A DNA stretch of 64,000 nt from the NCBI RefSeq assembly GCF_023913775.1, contig NZ_JAMXAX010000009.1:1-64000 (forward strand), given 5' to 3'. This DNA comes from Acidovorax facilis. Its GTDB lineage: Bacteria; Pseudomonadota; Gammaproteobacteria; Burkholderiales; Burkholderiaceae_C. Of the stretch, positions 37,468-43,638 are shown piece after piece. The stretch's first letter is position 1. The number at the start of each line of letters is the position of its first letter. Below the pieces are notes generated by a model. The model made no database searches and had not been told where the DNA came from. It was given only the letters and a program-made list of their open reading frames with translations. Position numbers and translations under genes: made by a program.

Positions 37468-37501
37468 CGAAGGCCCGTCGACTGGAACTCGACAGGCCTT
37501 C
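37467..37501. terminator. strong hairpin at the end of the repeat array
   Basis: GAAGGCC (37469-37475) pairs with GGCCTTC (37495-37501) and GTCGA (37477-37481) with TCGAC (37489-37493), loop CTGGAAC. On the minus strand the hairpin is followed by GCCTTTTG, a terminator tail; on the + strand there is no U-run. It may close the array RNA and shield it from antisense transcription. Confidence 0.65.
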
Positions 37502-37537
37502 AAGGTGAAACCCCCTCACGCAAGAGTAGGAATCGAG
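37471..37537 (+). promoter_or_regulatory. leader repeat, copy 2
   Basis: Second copy of the element at 35807-35869, here ahead of the 92-aa gene. The ACTGGAACTC motif is the loop of the strong hairpin. CTCACGCAAGA is followed by an AGTAGGA Shine-Dalgarno-like stretch. Confidence 0.6.
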
Positions 37538-37816
37538 ATGAACGATACAACACGCGATCAATTTTTGCAAGGCTGCGAAACGGTAGCCCAGCGTGCAGCA
37601 GCATTGCTAGCGGCAATCGCCTGCACCCCACACCTGTCTCCACGGGACAAACTTCTGGCTCAGGGCCTGATTTCTGACGGTGTGGTGCGGGTCTTTCAGT
37701 CCACGCCGGTTACGCCATTGACAATGGCGCAGGCCGACACAGAATTTCAGTCGTTCAAGTTGCGGCTGCTAGCCAAGCCCCGGCGCGTGCGGAAGTCTCG
37801 AAAGGTTGCGGCATGA
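37538..37816 (+). CDS. small phage protein of unknown function
   Basis: 92 aa. Helical N-terminus (TVAQRAAALLAAIACTP after a Cys) and a very basic C-terminus (KLRLLAKPRRVRKSRKVAA) suggest nucleic-acid contact. It overlaps the next gene by ATGA. It belongs to the same + strand run as the RAMP-like gene and the array. Confidence 0.6.
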   Translation: MNDTTRDQFLQGCETVAQRAAALLAAIACTPHLSPRDKLLAQGLISDGVVRVFQSTPVTPLTMAQADTEFQSFKLRLLAKPRRVRKSRKVAA

Positions 37817-37962
37817 GCGCCGCCACCATCAAGCGCTGCGTCATCTTCAAGCGCTCCGGCGTGGAGATGGCAACGCCCTGGTACACCAGCATGGATCGGG
37901 CGCAGCGGGCTCTGGAAGTGATCCGTCGCCGATACGGCGCGGCTGTGCTCTACCGAGACTGA
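37813..37962 (+). CDS. very small phage protein
   Basis: 49 aa, MSAATIKRCVIFKRSGVEMA..., basic, ending GAAVLYRD. Start coupled to the previous stop (ATGA). Its stop abuts the stop of the convergent minus-strand gene. Too short for a domain call. Confidence 0.5.
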   Translation: MSAATIKRCVIFKRSGVEMATPWYTSMDRAQRALEVIRRRYGAAVLYRD

Positions 37963-38268
37963 TCAACGAAAGTCCTCGTGTGGGGGCTTTTGCACCCCCA
38001 CAGCGGCTTTCCATCGCTCCCACGCTTCTCGCTTTTCTGGGCTGAGTGACTGGATATAGCGGTCTATTTTTTCCTGCTCCGTTCTGATGTAGTTTCCAGC
38101 ACAGCGCTGAAATTCCTTCAGGTTCTCCGCCCTGATTCTCGCCCATGCATCCACAACTTGCTGGGAAATGCAGGCGAGCGCATCCTTTGCAGCGCGCATG
38201 CGCTTGCGTTTCCGCCAAGCGATAGATCCAGACTGCTGGGCTCGTAGTTTGGTGTAGGTGTGTGCCAT
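37963..38268 (-). CDS. small basic phage protein, isolated minus-strand gene
   Basis: 101 aa, MAHTYTKLRAQQSGSIAWRK; helical and Lys/Arg-rich (RKRKRMRAAKDALACI). Function unknown. It is a single-gene unit behind a diverged copy of the bipartite element, with ATG six bases past the second box position. It lies in the midst of + strand genes. Confidence 0.6.
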   Translation of the reverse strand: MAHTYTKLRAQQSGSIAWRKRKRMRAAKDALACISQQVVDAWARIRAENLKEFQRCAGNYIRTEQEKIDRYIQSLSPEKREAWERWKAAVGVQKPPHEDFR

Positions 38269-38274
38269 GGCGCA

Positions 38275-38318
38275 ATGATTGAGCGAAGACAAGATTTCAG
38301 AAAACCCCACTGGGGGCG
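38275..38318 (-). promoter_or_regulatory. bipartite phage element, diverged copy 4
   Basis: Minus strand CAGTGGGGTT (38312-38303), one change from consensus, with the same C-rich run upstream. The second box is not kept, but the ATG distance is within one base of the perfect copies. Confidence 0.5.
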
Positions 38319-38345
38319 CGAGGGTATCCCAGGGGCTTTCATGGG

Positions 38346-38373
38346 TTGCAATTCGTAGCCACGCGGCTACAAT
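38346..38373 (+). promoter_or_regulatory. toxin-antitoxin promoter with operator
   Basis: TTGCAA (38346-38351) and TACAAT (38368-38373) are 16 bases apart. The palindrome GTAGCC-ACGC-GGCTAC (38355-38370) fills the spacer and touches the -10, so the HTH antitoxin probably autorepresses here. The expected start of transcription falls on or next to the toxin ATG at 38380. Confidence 0.65.
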
Positions 38374-38379
38374 CACACC

Positions 38380-38700
38380 ATGTACAGCGTCCTTGAAACC
38401 GAAACGTTTGCGGAGTGGGTTGACGGCATTCGTGACCTCTCAACGCGCATCAGGTTGCGCCGTCGCCTAGGCAAGGCTGCACGCGGGAACTTGGGCGATG
38501 TGAAGTCAGTTGGCCAGGGCGTATGGGAAATGCGCGAGTTCTTCGGCCCTGGCTGGCGCATGTACTACCTGAAGCAGGGCTCAGCAATCATCGTGATGCT
38601 CGGCGGTGGTGACAAATCGACCCAAGAGCGTGACATTGAACAGGCCCAAGCTATGGCCATGGAGTTGCAAAATGAGCAAGATCAAGACCCGCCCGTTTGA
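38380..38700 (+). CDS. RelE/HigB-superfamily toxin (COG3657-type)
   Basis: 106 aa. Typical sequence of the addiction-module killer family: TFAEWVDGIRDLSTRIRLRRRLGKAARGN, GVWEMREFFGPGWRMYYL and VMLGGGDKSTQERDIEQA. Such toxins are ribosome-dependent or RNA-cleaving. It overlaps the antitoxin gene by 29 bases. Toxin-first order fits HigBA. Confidence 0.87.
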   Translation: MYSVLETETFAEWVDGIRDLSTRIRLRRRLGKAARGNLGDVKSVGQGVWEMREFFGPGWRMYYLKQGSAIIVMLGGGDKSTQERDIEQAQAMAMELQNEQDQDPPV

Positions 38701-38965
38701 TATGGCGAACTACCTCGGCACAGATGTCGAGGTGGGCGAGTATTTGCGCCAAGTCCTGGAGGAAGGTGATCCCGTGGAGCTTGCTGCAGCGCTTGGCGAC
38801 ATTGCCCGCGCGCGTGGAATGACACAGCTTGCAAAGGAAACAGGACTGTCCAGAGAGAGCCTTTACAAGAGCCTGTCCGGAGAACGTGCCCCCAGTTCAG
38901 ACACGCTTTTCAAGGTCATCCACGCAATGGGGTTCAAGCTGACTTTGGAGCCCGTGCGAGTCTGA
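38672..38965 (+). CDS. HigA-type antitoxin, HTH (COG3636-type)
   Basis: 97 aa. The N-terminus (MSKIKTRPFDMANYLGTD) and a HTH region (IARARGMTQLAKETGLSRES followed by LYKSLSGE) match the 'probable addiction module antidote' family. It should neutralise the upstream toxin and bind the palindrome in the shared promoter. Confidence 0.87.
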   Translation: MSKIKTRPFDMANYLGTDVEVGEYLRQVLEEGDPVELAAALGDIARARGMTQLAKETGLSRESLYKSLSGERAPSSDTLFKVIHAMGFKLTLEPVRV

Positions 38966-38979
38966 GTAGAGCCTACTCC

Positions 38980-39009
38980 TTGCGCCACGCCCCACTTCCC
39001 GCTTACACT
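38980..39009 (+). promoter_or_regulatory. probable promoter of the C4-type RNA
   Basis: TTGCGC (38980-38985) and TACACT (39004-39009) with an 18-base spacer. The predicted start near 39016 lies just before the conserved RNA fold. Confidence 0.5.
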
Positions 39010-39020
39010 GGCGCTGTCCT

Positions 39021-39099
39021 TTCGGGGATACGGGCTTGGCGGCCCGGAAAGACCACGCGGCCCAAAAGCCGCTTCGACACCGCAGTCAGCGGCTTTTTT
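39021..39099 (+). ncRNA. C4-type antisense RNA
   Basis: Hairpin CGGGC-TTGGCG-GCCCG (39031-39046) and a second exposed segment ACCACGCGG (39052-39060) are followed by terminator AAGCCGCT/AGCGGCTT with a T6 run (39066-39099). TTGGCGG is complementary to CCGCCAA at 39181 and ACCACGCGG to CCGCGTGGT at 39166. This is the layout of phage P1/P7 C4 RNA, which pairs with its own downstream leader to stop antirepressor expression. A Rha antirepressor follows. Confidence 0.8.
39066..39099 (+). terminator. rho-independent terminator of the C4-type RNA
   Basis: Stem AAGCCGCT (39066-39073) with AGCGGCTT (39088-39095), followed by T-run to 39099. Readthrough would be needed for the downstream genes. Confidence 0.8.
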
Positions 39100-39165
39100 C
39101 ATGCCTTGGCGCAACCAGTTTCGGTGGCCCAGGTGGGAGAGCCGCAAGGCTCGCCGGTTTACGCT

Positions 39166-39187
39166 CCGCGTGGTCCCGGTCCGCCAA
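39166..39187 (+). promoter_or_regulatory. target segment for the C4-type RNA
   Basis: CCGCGTGGT (39166-39174) and CCGCCAA (39181-39187), complementary to the two loops of the C4-type RNA. They lie about 70-90 bases ahead of the next start codon. Confidence 0.7.
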
Positions 39188-39256
39188 TCCCGCTCTGGGT
39201 CACCACCTTCTTGGCGGTTGGTAGTGGCTTAACAGTTTGACCACCAGGAGCTAAAA

Positions 39257-39781
39257 ATGACTAGCGCGGCGCATTCTCAAGTGTTTCACCCATTCGGCCC
39301 TCAAGCGACCATTGCGATACGGCTCCTTATTGCCGTTCTCAAGAGCGAATCCCGCGAAATGCAGGAGGCAGGCTACCGCGAGGCGATGACAATCATTGCC
39401 CATATGCCGGAGGGGGACGAGCGTAGCGACATGCTTGATCTATACGGGGCGGCGAGGATGCAAACCTCGTGGCATTCGATAATCGACAGCTCGGAGATCG
39501 GCGGCACCCAAAACCGTTTTCGTGAAAATGTCTCCGCCCTGCTTCCGGGTGCGCGAATCATCACCCCACCGGCAAAAGATCATCGGCACCAACCTGATGC
39601 CTGGGTCGAATGGAATGGCGTTGTCTCACCGGTTGAGGTGAAGCGTGACTTCTTCGATAAAGCAGCACTTGAGCAATTGGCGCGATACATGCGTGTATTC
39701 GGCTGCTCGCATGGGATAGCGGTCGCCCCCGTTTTAAAGGTGGCGATTCCTCAATCCGTTACGTTCGTGACAGTCAAGTAA
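39257..39781 (+). CDS. PD-(D/E)xK nuclease-like protein
   Basis: 174 aa with AGGAG before the ATG. The C-terminal half has the motif set PDAWVEWNGVVSPVEVKRD (Asp, then ExK with a conserved strand) and a following helix (FFDKAALEQLARYMRVFG), the usual order of the PD-(D/E)xK fold. The N-terminal half is helical and not recognised. It sits between the C4-type RNA and rha, where P1 carries icd. It may be a defence or interference nuclease. Confidence 0.6.
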   Translation: MTSAAHSQVFHPFGPQATIAIRLLIAVLKSESREMQEAGYREAMTIIAHMPEGDERSDMLDLYGAARMQTSWHSIIDSSEIGGTQNRFRENVSALLPGARIITPPAKDHRHQPDAWVEWNGVVSPVEVKRDFFDKAALEQLARYMRVFGCSHGIAVAPVLKVAIPQSVTFVTVK

Positions 39782-39791
39782 GGAGTCGATC

Positions 39792-40478
39792 ATGCCCAAG
39801 ACACTCTGCGCGATCGTAACCCCCGAACTGTCCACCGATGACGGCGTGGTCACAACCACCAGCATTCAACTGGCCGAGCACTTCGGCAAGCGTCACAACG
39901 ACGTACTGCGCGCCATTCGCAACCTGCTCGCGGAAATGCCCGCAGACCGTCAGCGCAATTTTGCGCGCACGGTCGAAACCCGCGCCAATCCTAGCGGTGG
40001 CGCTCCTATTCCCTCGCCCTGCTACCGGATCACCCGCGACGGTTTCACCCTCCTGGCCATGGGCTTCACGGGCAAGGAAGCGCTGCAGTGGAAGTTGGCT
40101 TACATCGACGCCTTCAACAAGATGGAGGCCGAACTTCAGAAGCCCGCCCACGACGCAGACCGCACCCGCGCAGCATTTGACGCTGCGACGCAAGCAGCCG
40201 CATTCGTGCAAAACGCGGTTTTCAACGCCGTTATGTCTGGCGGCGACGACTGGAAAGACGACCGCTGGATGATCACGTTCCGTGAGGATGTAGCAAAGAA
40301 CTTGCTGGCTTACGTGCACCCGATGGAAGTCGGAGCCATTGCCGCCCCTTGGCCGAGATTGGTCAAGGACGTGGAGGGCGGGGAATGCCTGCGTTCCAAC
40401 TCTGATTTGATCGAGATGGCATCTGCCTGTATGCAGCGTCTGCAAAGGCGGGCCGGGCAGGCGCGAATAGCGGCGTAA
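39792..40478 (+). CDS. rha: Rha-family regulatory protein / antirepressor
   Basis: 228 aa. Rha domain at about 15-110: TTTSIQLAEHFGKRHNDVLR, YRITRDGFTLLAMGFTGKEA and ALQWKLAYIDAFNKME. The C-terminal part (about 140-228) is a separate domain. Shine-Dalgarno AAGGAG lies 8 bases upstream. In lambdoid phages Rha-type proteins act against lysogenic repression; here the C4-type RNA upstream probably controls it. Confidence 0.88.
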   Translation: MPKTLCAIVTPELSTDDGVVTTTSIQLAEHFGKRHNDVLRAIRNLLAEMPADRQRNFARTVETRANPSGGAPIPSPCYRITRDGFTLLAMGFTGKEALQWKLAYIDAFNKMEAELQKPAHDADRTRAAFDAATQAAAFVQNAVFNAVMSGGDDWKDDRWMITFREDVAKNLLAYVHPMEVGAIAAPWPRLVKDVEGGECLRSNSDLIEMASACMQRLQRRAGQARIAA

Positions 40479-40527
40479 ATCACCCGTTCCCTACTGCTCC
40501 TGATAGAGTTGGGGCAGGAGGGGAAAA

Positions 40528-41256
40528 ATGTTCTGCACTCAATGTGGCTCATCAAACTCAGATCGGGCCAATTTTTGCTACAAGTGCGGCGTGCCGACTT
40601 GGCAAGAGACAGCGCCAGGGGCCTTGCTGAACACAGAAGCGAAGCCCCAAACCTCAGAGCCAACCGCATCTGTAGAGCCTGAAATCAAAGCGCCAATCAC
40701 AGATTCCAAAATCCTCGGGGTCTATGGCTGGCTTCGCTTTTTTTGCGTGCTTCTTGGTTTTCTCAACCCTTTGATCATTCTTGGAAACATTCGGGCTGGG
40801 TATGCTGAAGTAGCGCCGTTTTACGCGCAGTACCCGCAGTTCCGGCAATTGTTCGGAATAGAAGCCACAAGCGGAGTTCTTACCGCAGGGTTGGGAATGA
40901 TGGCGGCATATTTACTCTGGAAACGGTTTGCCAGCGCGGTAGTGTTTGCAAAGGTTTATCTAGTGGCGGTCTTCTTTATGTCATTGGTGCAACTCGTTGC
41001 GCTCTCCACAATTCAAGGATTTCCACCTGAAGTAATGTCGGTGTTGCGAGAGGAAGGCGCAAAAGGGGTCGCCAAGGCCTTCGTGGGATGCGCATTGTGG
41101 TATTGCTACCTGCAGTTTTCTTCAAGGGTCCGCATGACCTACGCAAATGGGAGCATGGCCGGGCCATTGCGGCAGATGAACATTCCGCCACTTGGTGCGG
41201 GTATTGGATTGGTGTTGTTGACGTTCGGTTTGTACAGGTGGCTCTACGGCGTGTGA
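40528..41256 (+). CDS. zinc-ribbon membrane protein (DUF2569-like)
   Basis: 242 aa. An N-terminal zinc ribbon (FCTQCGSSNSDRANFCYKCG) is joined by an acidic linker to four hydrophobic segments (from about 70: GWLRFFCVLLGFLNPLIILG, then GVLTAGLGMMAAYLLW, VYLVAVFFMSLVQLVAL and GIGLVLLTFGLYRWL). It begins like host zinc-ribbon/DUF2569 proteins. AT-rich relative to the phage. Probably a moron expressed in the lysogen. Confidence 0.7.
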   Translation: MFCTQCGSSNSDRANFCYKCGVPTWQETAPGALLNTEAKPQTSEPTASVEPEIKAPITDSKILGVYGWLRFFCVLLGFLNPLIILGNIRAGYAEVAPFYAQYPQFRQLFGIEATSGVLTAGLGMMAAYLLWKRFASAVVFAKVYLVAVFFMSLVQLVALSTIQGFPPEVMSVLREEGAKGVAKAFVGCALWYCYLQFSSRVRMTYANGSMAGPLRQMNIPPLGAGIGLVLLTFGLYRWLYGV

Positions 41257-41272
41257 GTTTGAAATTGTCACG

Positions 41273-41303
41273 TTGACATCTGCAAAGAGGCCAACCTGAT
41301 AAA
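41273..41303 (+). promoter_or_regulatory. sigma70-like promoter of the small membrane-protein moron
   Basis: A perfect TTGACA (41273-41278) and TGATAA/GATAAA (41297-41303), spacing 18-19. No Shine-Dalgarno lies before the ATG at 41312, so the mRNA may be nearly leaderless. Confidence 0.6.
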
Positions 41304-41311
41304 GTGCACGC

Positions 41312-41569
41312 ATGGCCCAGTTCGACCCCCACCGCCCGCCCATGTCTCTTTCAGAGTCTGAAGAGCTGCTGAAGGGCCGCAACGCAGACGCTGAACTGTT
41401 TGGGTTCTGGTTTGGGCTGGCGAAAGGCGTTGGCAAGTTCCTTCTGGTGGTCGCAGCCATTGCCGCCATCACATACCTGTGCATATCCGTCCCAGTCATC
41501 GGGTGGGCGGTCGCGGCGGCTGTGCTGATATACGCCATCGTGGAAATTTCCAAGGCCGGTAAAAAGTAG
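41312..41569 (+). CDS. small membrane protein, probable moron
   Basis: 85 aa with two hydrophobic segments (GVGKFLLVVAAIAAITYLCI and VPVIGWAVAAAVLIYAIVEI) and a basic end. Its own promoter and + strand, against the minus-strand virion genes, fit lysogenic expression. It may act in superinfection exclusion; unproven. Confidence 0.65.
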   Translation: MAQFDPHRPPMSLSESEELLKGRNADAELFGFWFGLAKGVGKFLLVVAAIAAITYLCISVPVIGWAVAAAVLIYAIVEISKAGKK

Positions 41570-41570
41570 C

Positions 41571-43637
41571 TCAACGCTCCCGGTCTTCTCTTGCCAGCGC
41601 CGCCAAGCCCGCAGGCGCTGCCGCTGGATTGAGCGTAGTCCGCTCTGCAAGTCCCCTGACAGCCTTCTCTGAAGTCAACCCGCGCGCCAGCACGTTGGCG
41701 CTAGCTGGCGCCGCAAGTGCGCCCGAAATCATCACTGGGTTTCCTGTTGCCAAGCCGCCGATCAGCGTGCTGGCCCAGGCCCCCAGACCGATCTGCCGCG
41801 CCGTCCCCGATGGGTTCGCAAACACCTGCGCACCCTCGCGCCGGTTGGCAGCCATCTTCCCCATGGTCTGAATCTTCTGTTCCAAACCCGGAAACCCGGA
41901 ATTCGAGAACAGCGCCCGACGCGCAGGCAGCGACATTGCCGCAAGGTTGGTCAGGAACGTCTCGCTGCTGAAAGCGTCCCCCATCTCGTTCTGGCTGGAG
42001 TTCTTGGCCCGGCCCAGGCGCTGCAGGACGGCGGCGGCCACCTCGCGGCGGTTTTCCTCTGGCATGGACTTCATCAGGCGGTTGATCTGCGTGCCACCGT
42101 CAGAAAGCCCCGTGGTCGCGGCCTTGAAAATCTTCTCCGGCGCATCCCGGTTCACGATGGATTCGAGTTGGTCCAGGCGCTGCATACTGCCACGGGTGTA
42201 CTGGTTCGCCCGGCTCCATGCCTGCTGTGCCTGCGGGCCTGCAGCTTCGGCAGCCGTGCCCAGGTCATCGCTGAGGGCGGCGTACAAGGCGCGCCATTTC
42301 GACCTTGGAACGTCGCTTGTCAGAGAGTTCTCGGAGATTTCCTGTCCTACCAGGGTGCGCAGCTTCTGGATGGCTTGGTAAGGCAACTGCCCTGCAGTGG
42401 GCGTCACACCCGTGGACGACATGCCGGGCGGTACGTTGGCCAGCGTGGCGCCTTCCACGTCCTTGAGCATGGCGCGTTCGATGTTGCCGATCTTGGCATT
42501 GCGAAAGAACTGCGAGATGTTGGGCGCGCCTTCGATCCCCTCGTTCAACGCCTTGAGCGCTTCCTGCGTGCGATTGACACTGACAGGCGTGTTCGCCGGG
42601 ATGAACTCGTCCAGCTTGCCATAGAGCTGCTTTTGCGTGGTCTCCACGCTGTCCTTGAAGGCGTTCACGCCCTTGGTGATAGCTTCGCCCGCGCCCCAGC
42701 CCGTAGCGTCCGGCGCCAACTCGCGCGACAGCGCCTGAACAGAATCTTCCAGCGCCTTTGCCTGCACCTCGCCACGGCGCGCCATGAGCCCAGAGCCGCC
42801 GATCACGTTGGACAGCCCGGTTTCCGCCGCCTGCAGCGTGCGCGACTGCGTGGCCTGCCCCATGGTGGGCACCGTGCCCGATGCTTCCTCGAAGATCTTG
42901 ATGTTCTCGGCCACCCGCTGGCGGCCAGCCTCACCGCCGCGCAGCGCACCACGCACGGCAGACCGAGCCACGAACGGCACCACGGATGGCGCCAGTGAAC
43001 CAGCAACGTTGGCGGCGAACTGCGCGCCCTCACCGCCCCCGCCTTCGCGCGTGAGGCCCTGCGCCCCTGCGCCGGATGCCCCGCTGGCAACCTGTGCAAG
43101 CGGCGCGGCAGACAACGTCTTGCCAACCGCCTGGGTAACTCCACCTGCGGCATTTGCCAGCCCGGCGCCAGTGGCAATCCCCGTCAGTGCAGAAGCGCCG
43201 CCTCGGTTTATGTCCTGAACCACGCGCTCGCTCGCCGTCTCTGCGGTGGGTAGTCCAGCCTTTGTCAGCAGGTCGCCCGTGGCTTCTCCCAACATCTTCA
43301 TGCGCGGCCCCTGGCCTTCACCCATGACTGCGTTCAACCCCGCATTGATGGGCTTGGCGATCAGGTTGTCTGTGACCATGGCGGGAAGGTCGGTCAGACC
43401 CTGAACTGCGCCTCGTACGCCGATGCCCAAGCCGCGTGCTGCGCTGTCAACAAGGGATCGCTGTGGTGCTGCTGGTGCTGGAGCAGCCTTTGGCTTGACA
43501 CTGGCCAACAGATCGTCATCCGACATTGCGGAGAAATCTGGAGTAGCAGAAGGTGTGCTGGCTGGAGTCTGCGCTCGCGGCTTTACCGAAGCCAGCAGAT
43601 CGTCGTCGCTCATTCCGGAAAAATCAGGTGTCGCCAT
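41571..43637 (-). CDS. large internal virion protein
   Basis: 688 aa. Starts with two copies of a MSDDDLLASVKP motif (residues 8-22 and about 38-51), a short linear repeat. The middle is Ala/Gly-rich and largely helical (AARGLGIGVRGAVQGL; ATGDLLTKAGLPTAE), with the C-terminal part hydrophobic. Probably an ejection or inner-core protein. It ends the head block next to the + strand morons. Confidence 0.68.
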   Translation of the reverse strand: MATPDFSGMSDDDLLASVKPRAQTPASTPSATPDFSAMSDDDLLASVKPKAAPAPAAPQRSLVDSAARGLGIGVRGAVQGLTDLPAMVTDNLIAKPINAGLNAVMGEGQGPRMKMLGEATGDLLTKAGLPTAETASERVVQDINRGGASALTGIATGAGLANAAGGVTQAVGKTLSAAPLAQVASGASGAGAQGLTREGGGGEGAQFAANVAGSLAPSVVPFVARSAVRGALRGGEAGRQRVAENIKIFEEASGTVPTMGQATQSRTLQAAETGLSNVIGGSGLMARRGEVQAKALEDSVQALSRELAPDATGWGAGEAITKGVNAFKDSVETTQKQLYGKLDEFIPANTPVSVNRTQEALKALNEGIEGAPNISQFFRNAKIGNIERAMLKDVEGATLANVPPGMSSTGVTPTAGQLPYQAIQKLRTLVGQEISENSLTSDVPRSKWRALYAALSDDLGTAAEAAGPQAQQAWSRANQYTRGSMQRLDQLESIVNRDAPEKIFKAATTGLSDGGTQINRLMKSMPEENRREVAAAVLQRLGRAKNSSQNEMGDAFSSETFLTNLAAMSLPARRALFSNSGFPGLEQKIQTMGKMAANRREGAQVFANPSGTARQIGLGAWASTLIGGLATGNPVMISGALAAPASANVLARGLTSEKAVRGLAERTTLNPAAAPAGLAALAREDRER

Positions 43638-43638
43638 T

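Noticed and set aside
36900-37500. Small ORFs inside the repeat array (37064-37333, 37216-37677 + strand; 37080-37424 minus strand)
   Set aside because: They cross the repeat units in differing frames, have no Shine-Dalgarno and no conserved composition.
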